Source: Microvirga sp. KLBC 81 (lineage in GTDB: Bacteria > Pseudomonadota > Alphaproteobacteria > Rhizobiales > Beijerinckiaceae). Taken from it: a DNA stretch of 64,000 bases. Location of the stretch: NCBI RefSeq assembly GCF_003075415.1, contig NZ_QDAH01000007.1, forward strand, positions 62,001 through 126,000, written 5' to 3'. Below are positions 18,091-28,798 of this stretch, one piece after another; within the stretch, counting starts at the first letter, position 1; each line of letters opens with the position of its first letter. The notes below the pieces were generated by a model. It worked only from the letters and a program-made list of their open reading frames with translations, ran no database searches and had not been told where the DNA came from. Position numbers and translations under genes: made by a program.

Positions 18091-19920
18091 TTACGCGCTC
18101 AGCGCTTCCTTCTGCTTCTCGGCGCGCTTGCGGTCGTTCGGGTCGAGGATCGCCTTGCGGATGCGGATCGACTTCGGCGTGACCTCCACGAGTTCGTCGT
18201 CCTGAATCCAGGCGAGCGAACGCTCGAGGGTCATGCGGATCGGGGGCGTGAGGCGCACCGCTTCGTCCTTGGAGGTCGTGCGGATGTTGGTGAGCTTCTT
18301 GCCCTTCAGCACGTTCACTTCGAGGTCGTTCTCGCGGTTGTGCTCGCCGACGATCATGCCCTGATAGACCTTCCAGCCGGGCTCGATCATCATCGGGCCG
18401 CGATCTTCCAGGTTCCACAGCGCATAGGCCACGGCTTCCCCTGAATCGTTCGAGATCAGCACGCCGTTGCGGCGACCGGCGATCTCGCCCTTGTAGGGCT
18501 CGTACGAGTGGAACAGGCGGTTCATGATCGCCGTGCCGCGCGTGTCGGTCAGCAATTCGCTCTGATAGCCGATGAGGCCGCGGGTCGGAGCGTAGAACAC
18601 GAGGCGCTGGCGGTTGCCGCCGGAGGGACGCATCTCGACCATCTCGGCGCGGCGCTCGGACATCTTCTGCACCACGACGCCGGAGAACTCCTCGTCCACG
18701 TCGATCACCACTTCCTCGATGGGCTCGAGAAGCTGGCCGGTGGCCTGGTCCTTCTCGAACACCACGCGGGGACGCGACACGGCGAGCTCGAAGCCTTCGC
18801 GGCGCATGGTCTCGATGAGGATCGCGAGCTGCAATTCGCCGCGGCCCGAGACGTAGAACGAGTCCTTGTCGGCGGCTTCCTCGATCTTGAGGGTCACGTT
18901 GCCTTCCGCTTCCTTGAACAGGCGGTCGCGGATCATGCGGCTCGTCACCTTGTCGCCTTCGGTGCCCGCGAGCGGCGAGTCGTTCACGATGAACGACATG
19001 GTCACGGTCGGCGGGTCGATGGGCTGGGCCTGGATCGGAATGTCGTTCTCGGGAGCACAGAAGGTGTCGGCCACGGAGCCCTTTTCCAGGCCCGCGATGG
19101 AGACGATGTCGCCGGCCTCGCCGATGTCGATGGGCTGGCGCTCCAGGCCGCGGAAGGCCAGGATCTTGGATACGCGGCCGGCCTCGACCAGCTTGCCCTC
19201 GCGGTCGATCACCTTGATCGACTGGTTCGGCTTCACGGTGCCGGAAGCGATGCGGCCCGTGACGATGCGGCCCAGGAAGGGGTTGGATTCGAGCAGCGTC
19301 CCGAGCATGCGGAACGGACCCTCCTCGGTCTTGGCCGGGGGCACGTGCTCGAGCACGAGGTCGAAGAGCGGCGCGAGGCCTTCATCGCTCGGGCCCTCCG
19401 GGGACTTCGCCATCCAGCCGTTGCGGCCGGATCCGTAGAGGATCGGGAAGTCGAGCTGCTCGTCGGTGGCATCGAGCGCCGCGAAGAGGTCGAACACCTC
19501 GTTGATGACTTCCTGATGCCGGGCATCGGGGCGGTCGATCTTGTTGATGGCCACGATGGGGCGCAGGCCGATCTTGAGGGCTTTCGACACCACGAACTTG
19601 GTCTGCGGCATCGGGCCTTCGGCGGCGTCCACGAGAACGATCGCGCCGTCCACCATGCTCAGGATACGCTCCACCTCGCCGCCGAAATCGGCGTGGCCGG
19701 GGGTATCCACGATGTTGATGCGGGTGTCCTTCCAGACCACCGAGGTGGCCTTGGCGAGGATGGTGATGCCGCGCTCCTTTTCGAGATCGTTGGAGTCCAT
19801 CGCGCGCTCTTCCACGCGCTGGTTCTCGCGGAAGGCACCAGACTGCTGGAGCAGCTTGTCGACGAGGGTGGTCTTGCCATGGTCGACGTGTGCGATAATG
19901 GCGATGTTGCGCAGCTTCAT
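18091..19920 (-). CDS. typA: Translational GTPase TypA/BipA
   Basis: A ribosome-binding GTPase of the EF-G family (609 residues) involved in 50S assembly and stress growth. GTPase motifs: AHVDHGKTT (G1), RGITI (G2), DTPGH (G3) and NKIDRP (G4). The C-terminal part has EF-G-like domains and the TypA-specific tail ([19 protein letters not shown]). The ATG at 19920 begins [18 protein letters not shown], the family norm; the open frame extends upstream without support. Confidence 0.97.
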   Translation of the reverse strand: MKLRNIAIIAHVDHGKTTLVDKLLQQSGAFRENQRVEERAMDSNDLEKERGITILAKATSVVWKDTRINIVDTPGHADFGGEVERILSMVDGAIVLVDAAEGPMPQTKFVVSKALKIGLRPIVAINKIDRPDARHQEVINEVFDLFAALDATDEQLDFPILYGSGRNGWMAKSPEGPSDEGLAPLFDLVLEHVPPAKTEEGPFRMLGTLLESNPFLGRIVTGRIASGTVKPNQSIKVIDREGKLVEAGRVSKILAFRGLERQPIDIGEAGDIVSIAGLEKGSVADTFCAPENDIPIQAQPIDPPTVTMSFIVNDSPLAGTEGDKVTSRMIRDRLFKEAEGNVTLKIEEAADKDSFYVSGRGELQLAILIETMRREGFELAVSRPRVVFEKDQATGQLLEPIEEVVIDVDEEFSGVVVQKMSERRAEMVEMRPSGGNRQRLVFYAPTRGLIGYQSELLTDTRGTAIMNRLFHSYEPYKGEIAGRRNGVLISNDSGEAVAYALWNLEDRGPMMIEPGWKVYQGMIVGEHNRENDLEVNVLKGKKLTNIRTTSKDEAVRLTPPIRMTLERSLAWIQDDELVEVTPKSIRIRKAILDPNDRKRAEKQKEALSA

Positions 19921-20149
19921 GGGTGGTCTTTCAAAACAAAACGGCCCGGCTCGCGGCAAGCGTTGCCGCGCCCCTGGCTCGAACCGGGCGAAAATCTGAT
20001 GCGCTGCAATATAATGATTACTCTGCGGCGGCAATAGGGCGGCCTGGCAGAATGGCCCCAGGTGGCCAAAAAGCCCCTGCTACATCGTTTCGCAGCCGAA
20101 ACTCCGTTCCGGACGGCGGCGGAACGATGCCGCAGCGGCTCCCCAGACC

Positions 20150-21271
20150 CTAAAACCCGCCCTGGACGTAGGGCCGGCGGCTCCGGAAGCGCCAGTCCGG
20201 GCGGATGCTGCGCACCATCATCATCTCGCCGAGGTTTTCGGGCGTGAGAAGCCCGATGAGCCGCTGGTCCCGGTTCAACACCAGAAGGGCAGGGGCCCTG
20301 GTCCTGTTGAGCAGGGCGACGGCGGCATCGAAAGGCTGCCAATCCAGGATCGTCGGCAGGTCCTGGGTCATCACGTCCAGCACCGGCGTCATGGGCCCGC
20401 CCTGCCGCAGCGCCACGATCAGGCCGTCGCGGGTGAGGAGACCGCGCGGCATCCCTGCGCCGTCCACCACCGGAAACTCCTTCTGGGACGTGCGCAGCAT
20501 CAGGTCCACGGCATCGTCCAGCGTCGAGGAGGTGGAGAGCGTCTCGACCGGGCTCACCATGCCTGCATGCACGGGCAGCCCCTGGGTTGCGCCCCGGAAG
20601 GACACGTCCTGCGCTTCGGCCGACGCGGCGAGATAGATGAAGAGGGCGATGATGATCAGCATCGGGTTCCAGAACAGCCCGAGGAACGCGAACAGGAAGG
20701 CCGCGCCCTGGCCGATCCGCGCCGCGACGCGCGTGGCATCCGCATAGTTCATGCGCATGGCAAGGGCCGCGCGCAGCACGCGCCCGCCATCCATCGGAAA
20801 GGCAGGGATCATGTTGAACACCACGAGAAAGATGTTGGCGGCGGCCAGCCGCATCATGAGACCGATGCGCGGATTGTCGAGCTCCGCCATCGCGGCGGTG
20901 TCGAGGCTGAACCCGAGAAAGAGAATGATCACGGCCGCGATCACCACGTTCACCAGGGGGCCTGCGATCGCGACCACCAGCTCCTCGCGGGGATTGTCGG
21001 GAATGCGCTCAAGGCTCGCCACGCCGCCGATGGGCCAGAGCGTCACCTCGGGCGTGTTGATGCCGTAGCGTTTGGCTGCGAAGACGTGTCCGAACTCATG
21101 GGCCAGCACGCAGGCAAAGAGCAGCACGATGAACAGCACGCCCTCGACAGCCGCCTTCTGCCCGCCAGCGCGCCACTGCCCCGCGCCGATCCAGACCAGG
21201 AACAGCAGGAAGGTCACATGAATGCGCACCATGGTGCCGGCGATGTTCGCGACGGGAATGGACCAGGGCAT
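20150..21271 (-). CDS. Site-2 protease family zinc metalloprotease with CBS domains
   Basis: An intramembrane protease of 373 residues. HEFGH (residues 58-62) binds zinc inside a hydrophobic segment, and NMIPAFPMDGGR provides the third ligand (Asp) as in S2P/SpoIVFB. The C-terminal third (from about 245) has two CBS repeats, which usually sense adenine nucleotides. This is the SpoIVFB-like subgroup; the substrate is unknown. It is a single gene with its own promoter region. Confidence 0.92.
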   Translation of the reverse strand: MPWSIPVANIAGTMVRIHVTFLLFLVWIGAGQWRAGGQKAAVEGVLFIVLLFACVLAHEFGHVFAAKRYGINTPEVTLWPIGGVASLERIPDNPREELVVAIAGPLVNVVIAAVIILFLGFSLDTAAMAELDNPRIGLMMRLAAANIFLVVFNMIPAFPMDGGRVLRAALAMRMNYADATRVAARIGQGAAFLFAFLGLFWNPMLIIIALFIYLAASAEAQDVSFRGATQGLPVHAGMVSPVETLSTSSTLDDAVDLMLRTSQKEFPVVDGAGMPRGLLTRDGLIVALRQGGPMTPVLDVMTQDLPTILDWQPFDAAVALLNRTRAPALLVLNRDQRLIGLLTPENLGEMMMVRSIRPDWRFRSRRPYVQGGF

Positions 21272-21905
21272 GGAGGCCTCCAGGAGTTTCCATACTCAAG
21301 GTAGGGCGATGGGGTGAGTTCCGTAATCAGGAAAAATACGTTGCCGCTGCAGAGCGATTGGTTGGCGGTCGCGACAGCATGGCTTGGTTGTCAAAGAGCA
21401 TGGAGGCAAGCGCCATCGTCCTCGGAGCTTGAGCGCCTCCAAGGAGAGCATCCGGCGAGGGAAGCGCGGGACGCGTTCGGCTTCGCAGGCTCCGGCGGAG
21501 CGCGCGAAAGATGTTCGGGGCGGGAGAGCCGCCCGGGCTCGGGAAGCGCAACGCATCCCGCGCACGGCTTTTCGATCCCGGCCTCGACGCTCCGGCGCCA
21601 TCAGGGACGAACCCTCAGAGACGCTTCACGGCGCTTGTTGCAAGCGCAGCCCTGGAGTTGACTCCAGCACTGGCGAGGCTGAGGGAGCGTTGACGCAGCC
21701 TGCCCGATCAGGCTCAGCGCCTCTTCCTCCCTGCTCGGGACCCTGAGGTCCGGGGGTGCGACTCCCCGGACGCATCAGAACCGCATCCCCTCTCCACGAC
21801 CGACGCCTCGGGCGCGTCCCTCGGAAGAACCGGACCCGCAGAGATATGGCCCAGCTTAGGAGAATTGTCAAGAACAAAAGAGGAACATTCTCAATCCAGC
21901 TCCGC

Positions 21906-21993
21906 GTCATCCCCGGCTCGTGCCGGGGATCCCCGTCTTGTTCGCACCGAGGTTCCCAAAGGCGGGGATGGCCGGGCTTGTCCCGGCCATGAC
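21906..21993. repeat. Two short palindromes of family B
   Basis: GTCATCCCCGGC...GCCGGGGAT at 21906-21930 and ATGGCCGGG...CCCGGCCAT at 21967-21993. The same elements recur at 22203, 22297, 22349, 24457, 24549, 51012 and 58344, all between genes. They behave as repetitive extragenic palindromes. Confidence 0.8.
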
Positions 21994-22018
21994 GGAGAGG
22001 AGTCCCGGCTTTACAGCC

Positions 22019-22182
22019 CAATACGATGTGACGCGGCTTGTCTGTATGAAAGCGATGCGCGCATCGATGAGGCCATTGCGCGGGAGAAAGCGCCGAAGAA
22101 GTGGCGGCGGGATTGGAAGGTCCGGCTGATCGAGCAGATGAATCCCGCGTGGGAGGATTTGTATATAGCGCTCAACCAGTGA
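22019..22182 (+). pseudogene. Remnant of a GIY-YIG nuclease superfamily gene
   Basis: The translated segment EAIAREKAPKKWRRDWKVRL and the following IEQMNPAWEDLYIALNQ match the C-terminal half of the small (about 95 residues) GIY-YIG proteins common in alphaproteobacteria. The preceding residues QYDVTRLV are in another frame; the shift occurs at 22043-22044, where one base appears missing. The N-terminal half with the GIY and YIG motifs is absent and palindromes occupy its place. I infer a decayed, non-functional copy. Confidence 0.8.
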
Positions 22183-22202
22183 GGCGCAGGAACCCCAACA
22201 CT

Positions 22203-22322
22203 GTCATTCCCGCGCAGGCGGGAATCCATAACCGCCAGCGGTGCAGAATGAATTGAGCGGGTGCCGCTGTGCCTTTCGTCATCACGTCGTGGTTCTGGAT
22301 CCCCGCCTGCGCGGGGATGACA
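22203..22322. repeat. Pair of family B palindromes in opposite orientation
   Basis: GTCATTCCCGC...GCGGGAATCC (22203-22230) and GGATCCCCGC...GCGGGGATGAC (22297-22322) face each other across 66 bp, as in the paired REP arrangement of enteric bacteria. A further copy with ATGGCCGGG arms is at 22349-22372. Confidence 0.8.
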
Positions 22323-22392
22323 ACGGTATGCATCAGCGGAAAACGAAAATGGCCGGGACGAGCCCGGCCATGATGCAGCGTGGTTTTGGCTC

Positions 22393-23625
<1,233 letters not shown>

Positions 23626-23800
23626 GGTCGATGTTCCAGTGATAAGGGTGCTCGCGAATTAGCCGGGAAGGCTTTTGAGCGCAACGGCAAAAGCTTAGGC
23701 GCGATATGCTTATGGAGCATTCCTGCCTACCAAAAGGGATGCTGTCCACGAGCCGATAGATGCCTTAGCTCCTCTTTGCTCAAGGGAAGGAGAGGTGCCC

Positions 23801-24430
23801 ATGCTCCGTCGTCCGCAATTCGAGTTCTGGTACGAATTCTCCTCCACCTATTCCTATCTCGCCGCCATGCGCATCGAGCGGCTGGCGCAGGAGGCGGGTG
23901 TCGAGATCGTCTGGCGGCCGTTTCTCTTAGGCCCCGTCTTCAAGGCGCAGGGGTGGGAAACCTCGCCCTTCAACCTCTATCCGGCCAAGGGACGCTACAT
24001 GTGGCGGGACATGGAGCGGGAGGCCGTGCGCTTCGGCCTTCCCTTCTACAGGCCCAATCCTTTCCCCCAGAACGGGCTGCTTGCCGCCCGCATCGCCCTC
24101 ACCGGCCTCGACCGGGGCTGGACGCCGGCCTTCACCAAGGCCGTCTATACGGCCGAATTCGGGGAGGGGCGGGACATCTCCGACAGGGAGGTGCTCTCCG
24201 GCATCCTGGCAGGCCTTGGCCTCGGACCGGAGGAGGTCATCGCGGAGGCCCAATCGGATACCAGCAAGACCCGCCTGCGCCGCCTGAATGACGAGGCGCG
24301 ATCCCGCGGCATCTTCGGCGCGCCCACCTTCTTTGCCGAGGACGGCGAGATGTTCTGGGGTAACGACAGGCTCGAACAGGCCCTCGACTGGGCCGTCACG
24401 CAGGCGAGACGGTCGGAGATTCCGCTTTAG
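23801..24430 (+). CDS. DsbA-fold 2-hydroxychromene-2-carboxylate isomerase family protein
   Basis: A 209-residue thioredoxin-like protein of the HCCA isomerase/GST-kappa group. FEFWYEFSSTYSYLAAMRIE carries serines (14-15) where DsbA has its CxxC, as in the glutathione-dependent isomerases. RGIFGAPTFFAEDGEMFWGNDRL is the typical cis-Pro and C-terminal motif. The physiological substrate is uncertain. The ATG at 23801 has GGAG eight bases upstream; the GTG at 23795 is less likely. Confidence 0.87.
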   Translation: MLRRPQFEFWYEFSSTYSYLAAMRIERLAQEAGVEIVWRPFLLGPVFKAQGWETSPFNLYPAKGRYMWRDMEREAVRFGLPFYRPNPFPQNGLLAARIALTGLDRGWTPAFTKAVYTAEFGEGRDISDREVLSGILAGLGLGPEEVIAEAQSDTSKTRLRRLNDEARSRGIFGAPTFFAEDGEMFWGNDRLEQALDWAVTQARRSEIPL

Positions 24431-24893
24431 GCGCAATGGTGAAAGTTCGCTCCCCTGTCGTCCCCGCGAAGGCGGGGATCCATAACCGCGACCTGATGCA
24501 GTTAAAGCGCAGGAAGACCGCTGTCTCTTAATCTGAACCGTTGGTGTTTATGGATTCCGGGCTCCGCTGCGCGGCCCCGGAATGACGGCAACGATCTTGA
24601 AATCCTTGAAAGCCTTGTGATCCAAGGCCATTTGCGATAAAGGAACGCCCATCAGACAGACATTGACGGTGTGCTGCCATCGATGGGTGCGTCATGCGCG
24701 CCCCTGAGGCGTTCCGCTAAGGTCTTGACGATAAATGCGTTTCCATCCGCCGGTGATACGCCGGCCCGCTTGATCAGCGGCATGCCTCGGACATGGCCCT
24801 AAAGGGGCGTCCTCAGGCAGCGGCGGAGGGAGACGGCCCGTTCACACGAGCCGCCGGCGTTGCCCCTTGAACGAGGGCCATTCAGGAGAACCT
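24431..24893. other. rpsA upstream region with palindromes and long leader
   Basis: The first part holds two palindromes (24457-24485, 24549-24587). The stretch from 24700 to 24893 is GC-rich, with several short inverted pairs and a possible -35 box TTGACG near 24724. It may be a transcribed leader for rpsA control. The cytidylate kinase gene that commonly precedes rpsA in this group is not here. Confidence 0.5.
24457..24587. repeat. Two family B palindromes before rpsA
   Basis: GTCGTCCCCGC...GCGGGGATCC at 24457-24485 and TATGGATTCCGGG...CCCCGGAATGACG at 24549-24587 are in opposite orientation about 65 bp apart, the same pairing as at 22203-22322. Confidence 0.8.
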
Positions 24894-26591
24894 ATGTCTG
24901 CAGCTTTCCAGCAGCCGAGCCGTGAAGATTTCGCCGCTCTGCTCGAAGAATCCTTCCGCACGTCCGAGATCAACGAAGGCTCGGTGGTGAAGGGCAAGGT
25001 GGTCGCCATCGAGAAGGATGTCGCGGTCATCGATATCGGCGCGAAGACCGAGGGTCGCGTCGCTCTGAAGGAATTCACCGGCCCCAACCGCGACCGTGAG
25101 ATCAAGGTCGGCGATGAGGTCGAGGTTTATGTCGAGCGCATCGAGAATGCGCTGGGCGAGGCCGTCATCTCCCGTGACAAGGCCCGCCGCGAAGAATCGT
25201 GGGTGAAGCTCGAGAAGGCCTTCGAGGCCGGCGAGCGCGTCAACGGCACCATCTTCAACCAGGTGAAGGGCGGCTACACGGTCGACCTCGACGGCGCCGT
25301 GGCGTTCCTGCCCCGCTCGCAGGTCGATATCCGCCCGGTCCGCGACGTCACCCCGCTCATGGGCGTGGCTCAGCCGTTCCAGATCCTCAAGATGGACCGT
25401 CGCCGTGGCAACATCGTCGTGTCGCGCCGCACGGTTCTCGAGGAGAGCCGCGCCGAGCAGCGCTCCGAGCTCGTGGCCAACCTCGAAGAGGGTCAGGTCA
25501 TCGACGGCGTGGTCAAGAACATCACCGAGTACGGTGCGTTCGTTGATCTGGGCGGCATCGACGGCCTCCTGCACGTCACCGACATGGCATGGCGCCGCGT
25601 GAACCATCCGTCCGAGGTCGTAACCATCGGCCAGACGGTGAAGGTGAAGATCATCAAGATCAACCACGACACGCACCGCATCTCGCTCGGCATCAAGCAG
25701 CTGCTGGCCGATCCGTGGGAAGGCATCGCCGCCCGCTACCCGGTCGGCGCCAAGCTGAAGGGCCGCGTCACGAACATCACCGATTACGGTGCGTTCGTTG
25801 AGCTCGAGCCCGGCATCGAAGGCCTGATCCACGTCTCCGAGATGTCCTGGACGAAGAAGAACGTCCACCCCGGCAAGATCATCTCCACCTCTCAGGAGGT
25901 CGAGGTCGTGATCCTCGAGGTCGACCAGGTGAAGCGCCGCATCTCGCTGGGTCTGAAGCAGACGCTGCAGAACCCGTGGGAGGCCTTCGCCGAGAAGCAC
26001 CCTGTCGGCTCCGTCGTCGAGGGCGAGGTGAAGAACAAGACCGAGTTCGGTCTCTTCATCGGTCTCGAGAACGACGTCGACGGCATGGTCCACCTCTCGG
26101 ACCTCGACTGGAACCGTCCGGGCGAGCAGGTCATCGACGAGTTCAAGAAGGGCGACATGGTTCGCGCTCAGGTTCTCGACGTGGATGTCGAGAAGGAGCG
26201 CATCTCGCTCGGCATCAAGCAGCTGGCCGGCGATCCCTTCGCCGAGGCTGGCGAGTTCAAGAAGAACCAGGTCGTCACCTGCGAGGTTCTCGAGGTGAAG
26301 GACGGCGGCCTGGAGGTGAAGATCGTCGATACCGACCTCACCACCTTCATCAAGCGCTCGGAGCTCGCTCGCGACCGCGCCGATCAGCGTCCCGAGCGTT
26401 TCGCTCCGGGTGAGAAGATCGACGCCCGCGTCACGCAGTTCGACCGCAAGGCTCGCCGCGTCACCCTCTCCATCAAGGCCCTCGAGGTCGCTGAGGAGAA
26501 GGAGGCCATGGCTCAGTACGGCTCGACCGACTCGGGTGCGTCGCTCGGCGACATCCTGGGCGCGGCTCTCAACAAGGCCGGCAAGAAGTAA
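24894..26591 (+). CDS. rpsA: 30S ribosomal protein S1
   Basis: An RNA-binding protein of 565 residues that delivers mRNA to the ribosome. It consists of six S1 (OB-fold) repeats; repeats 3 and 4 are close copies, with nearly identical ITEYGAFVDLGGIDGLLHVTDM and ITDYGAFVELEPGIEGLIHVSEM-type segments, and RISLGIKQL recurs at repeat ends. AGGAGAACCT precedes the ATG at 24894. Two terminators follow. It heads the conserved rpsA-sppA-ihfB-lapA block, interrupted here by an SMI1/KNR4 gene. Confidence 0.97.
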   Translation: MSAAFQQPSREDFAALLEESFRTSEINEGSVVKGKVVAIEKDVAVIDIGAKTEGRVALKEFTGPNRDREIKVGDEVEVYVERIENALGEAVISRDKARREESWVKLEKAFEAGERVNGTIFNQVKGGYTVDLDGAVAFLPRSQVDIRPVRDVTPLMGVAQPFQILKMDRRRGNIVVSRRTVLEESRAEQRSELVANLEEGQVIDGVVKNITEYGAFVDLGGIDGLLHVTDMAWRRVNHPSEVVTIGQTVKVKIIKINHDTHRISLGIKQLLADPWEGIAARYPVGAKLKGRVTNITDYGAFVELEPGIEGLIHVSEMSWTKKNVHPGKIISTSQEVEVVILEVDQVKRRISLGLKQTLQNPWEAFAEKHPVGSVVEGEVKNKTEFGLFIGLENDVDGMVHLSDLDWNRPGEQVIDEFKKGDMVRAQVLDVDVEKERISLGIKQLAGDPFAEAGEFKKNQVVTCEVLEVKDGGLEVKIVDTDLTTFIKRSELARDRADQRPERFAPGEKIDARVTQFDRKARRVTLSIKALEVAEEKEAMAQYGSTDSGASLGDILGAALNKAGKK

Positions 26592-26620
26592 TCTCGCTCT
26601 GACTTTCAGAGCCTGATCGG

Positions 26621-26648
26621 ATCCCCGGGCTCCGGCCCGGGGATTTTT
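26621..26648 (+). terminator. First rho-independent terminator of rpsA
   Basis: ATCCCCGGGC pairs with GCCCGGGGAT around a short loop, followed by TTTTTG. Confidence 0.95.
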
Positions 26649-26656
26649 GTTTCAGT

Positions 26657-26686
26657 ACCCGCGCGAACGATCGCGCGGGTTTTTTG
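26657..26686 (+). terminator. Second rho-independent terminator after rpsA
   Basis: ACCCGCGCGA pairs perfectly with TCGCGCGGGT and is followed by TTTTTTG. Tandem terminators isolate rpsA from the gene inserted downstream. Confidence 0.95.
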
Positions 26687-26787
26687 TTGTCGAGAGTTTT
26701 GCAGACGCGCCAGTAGTAAGATGCTATAACATCTAAACGACATGACCGGTGGTGTTTCTCCGCCTCAGATTCTCAAAGCAATAAGAG

Positions 26788-27216
26788 ATGAATAAGAAAG
26801 AATTCGATGAAATGGTGCTGAAAGCTGAGAGGAAAAATCCAATCTGGTTTGAGCTTGAGAGAGATCCACCAGCGGACATCAGCGAAATCGATGAGGTGGA
26901 ATCAATTCTGAATGTCCGCTTCCCAGGCGAATACAAGGATTTTCTGCTCTCCTATGGAGCTGGTTATTTCGCCTTCATGCTTGTTCTCGGGGTAAAAACT
27001 GAAACTCAGTGGAACGTAATCCGACACGCTTCGCTTCTACCTTCCAACTTTCTGCCGGCGGCAGATAATGCTTCAGGCGATTACTATGGATTTGTGGTCA
27101 GAGGCGGAGAGTGCGACCGCTCCGTAGCATTCTGGGATCATGAAACGGGAAGCATACAAGAAAACGTCTTTCCTAACTTTTATGAGATGCTCTCAACAAA
27201 AGCGCTCATGCCATAG
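26788..27216 (+). CDS. SMI1/KNR4 family protein, possible orphan immunity protein
   Basis: A 142-residue acidic protein. The core EIDEVESILNVRFPGEYKDF followed by LLSYGAGYF, and the later DRSVAFWDHETG, match the SMI1/KNR4 (SUKH) fold. In bacteria this fold often serves as immunity to contact-dependent or polymorphic toxins. No toxin gene is adjacent. Its codon usage and base composition are visibly AT-richer than both neighbours, and it sits between the rpsA terminators and sppA, so recent horizontal insertion is likely. There is no strong ribosome-binding site. Confidence 0.8.
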   Translation: MNKKEFDEMVLKAERKNPIWFELERDPPADISEIDEVESILNVRFPGEYKDFLLSYGAGYFAFMLVLGVKTETQWNVIRHASLLPSNFLPAADNASGDYYGFVVRGGECDRSVAFWDHETGSIQENVFPNFYEMLSTKALMP

Positions 27217-27329
27217 TCTTCTAAAAACATACCTTATGGGGGTGAGCAGCAGAGGCAGATGGACAAATGATTTGGGCAGGGGCTTTTATTGGACGTATCC
27301 CTTGCGGCCCTATCTGCCTTCGCAGCCAA

Positions 27330-27372
27330 GCATTTTCCGGCGAAGTGGATCCCGGTTCGCCGCCAGAAGATG
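27330..27372. repeat. Degenerate Rhizobiales-type intergenic palindrome
   Basis: TTTTCCGGCGAAGTGGAT followed by CCCGGTTCGCCG and AAGATGCG resembles the widespread Rhizobiales palindrome with the core CGAAGTGGAT...CGGTTCG. It lies between the SMI1/KNR4 gene and sppA and may mark an insertion site. Confidence 0.6.
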
Positions 27373-27471
27373 CGGTTGCAAGAAAAAGGGCGGTTTGCAA
27401 TTCCCTGGAAGGGCAAACCACACTAGGGTGCTGCCTCCACTAGATCAGTGAACCGGGTTAGAGACGAACCG

Positions 27472-28440
27472 ATGTCCATCGATGCCGAAGCCATTGCCGA
27501 CCGCCGCCGTCTGCGCCGCAAGCTGTCCTTCTGGCGCATCGCGGGGTTCTCCGGGCTGATCGCCGCCGTCGCCGCCATCGGCTATGCCGCCGCGGACCGC
27601 ATGGGCTATGGCGGCGTGCAGCAGCAGATCGCCCGCATCTCCGTTGACGGCCTGATCACCGGCAATCAGCAGCGCATGGCGGACCTCATGCAGCGGGTCG
27701 GGGATTCCCATCTCGTCTCCGGCGTCGTGATCTCCGTCAACAGCCCCGGCGGTACGACGACCGGCTCCGAGGAGCTCTACAGGAATATCCGCCGCCTCTC
27801 CGAGAAGAAGCCGGTCGTGACCTTCGTCGATGGCACGGCGGCCTCCGGCGGCTACATCACGGCCATGGCCTCCGACTACATCGTCGCCCGCGAAACCTCG
27901 CTCGTCGGCTCCATCGGCGTGCTGTTCCAGTATCCCGATCTCTCAGGGCTGATGCAGACGGTCGGCGTGAAGGTGGAGGAGGTGAAGTCCTCGCCGCTCA
28001 AGGCGGAGCCCAGCCCCTTCAAGCCCACGAGCCCCGAAGCCCGAGCGGCCCTCCAGCAGGTGGTGGGCGATACCTATGACTGGTTCAGGAATCTCGTTCG
28101 CGAGCGTCGCCGCCTGAACGAGAGCGAGCTTGCCGCGGCCTCCACCGGCCAAGTGTTCAACGGCCGTCAGGGCCTGCCCATGAAGCTCGTGGACAAGGTC
28201 GGCGGCGAGCGTGATGCCGTTGCCTGGCTCGAGCAGGAAAGAAAAATCCCGAAGGACCTGCCGGTTCGGGATTGGAAGCCGCGTTCGGACCGGGATATCT
28301 CCCTCTTTGCCATGGCGGCCACGGCTGTCGACCTCTTAGGATTCGAGAGAGTGGCGGAAGTCCTGCGTCGGACCGAGGTTCACGCCGGGATGGCCCAGCT
28401 TGACGGTCTGCTGGTCGTCTGGCAACCTTCCGAAAAATAA
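27472..28440 (+). CDS. sppA: Signal peptide peptidase SppA (S49 family)
   Basis: An inner-membrane serine protease that degrades cleaved signal peptides. After a basic N-terminus comes one membrane segment ([15 protein letters not shown]). The catalytic Ser is in [13 protein letters not shown] and the general-base Lys is in [11 protein letters not shown], the Ser-Lys dyad of the S49 family. I chose the ATG at 27472 (322 residues, [18 protein letters not shown]); the upstream GTG at 27448 is possible. ihfB follows 26 bp later. Confidence 0.93.
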   Translation: MSIDAEAIADRRRLRRKLSFWRIAGFSGLIAAVAAIGYAAADRMGYGGVQQQIARISVDGLITGNQQRMADLMQRVGDSHLVSGVVISVNSPGGTTTGSEELYRNIRRLSEKKPVVTFVDGTAASGGYITAMASDYIVARETSLVGSIGVLFQYPDLSGLMQTVGVKVEEVKSSPLKAEPSPFKPTSPEARAALQQVVGDTYDWFRNLVRERRRLNESELAAASTGQVFNGRQGLPMKLVDKVGGERDAVAWLEQERKIPKDLPVRDWKPRSDRDISLFAMAATAVDLLGFERVAEVLRRTEVHAGMAQLDGLLVVWQPSEK

Positions 28441-28466
28441 AGCACCATCAAAGATATAGCCTTTCT

Positions 28467-28781
28467 ATGATCAAGTCAGAACTCGTGCTCAAAATCGCTG
28501 AGCAGAACCCGCATTTGTATCAGCGCGACGTGGAGAAGATCGTGAATGCGATCCTCGACACCATTGCCGATGCGCTGGCCCGGGGTGACCGGGTGGAGCT
28601 GCGCGGTTTCGGCGCGTTCTCCGTGAAGAGGCGCGATGCCCGGACGGGCCGCAACCCGCGCACGGGGGAATCCGTTTCGATTTCCGAAAAGGTCGTTCCT
28701 GTCTTCAAGACAGGCAAGGAAATGCGTCAGCGGCTCAATGCTCCGGCATCCAAGGTGATGAAGGCGGCGGCTGCTCAATAA
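28467..28781 (+). CDS. ihfB: Integration host factor beta subunit
   Basis: A small DNA-bending protein (104 residues) that pairs with IhfA. The start [21 protein letters not shown] and the DNA-binding arm [23 protein letters not shown], containing the intercalating Pro, are characteristic of IhfB rather than HU. The sppA-ihfB-lapA order is conserved in Rhizobiales. Confidence 0.97.
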   Translation: MIKSELVLKIAEQNPHLYQRDVEKIVNAILDTIADALARGDRVELRGFGAFSVKRRDARTGRNPRTGESVSISEKVVPVFKTGKEMRQRLNAPASKVMKAAAAQ

Positions 28782-28798
28782 CGATTGAAGAGGTGCTC

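Larger units (their letters stand above)
21272..22392. other. 1.1-kb gap: GC-rich structured stretch, palindromes, broken nuclease gene
   Basis: No intact gene is supported. From 21380 to 21780 the DNA is very GC-rich, open in several frames at once, and full of small inverted repeats. The best hairpin pairs GTCCGGGG with CCCCGGAC near 21746-21770. From 21906 to 22372 are five short palindromes of the REP type, and at 22019-22182 is the remnant of a GIY-YIG gene. Confidence 0.6.

Noticed and set aside
21272-22392. tmRNA, RNase P RNA or tRNA in the large gap
   Set aside because: No T-loop, CCA end or rnpB core is visible despite many hairpins.
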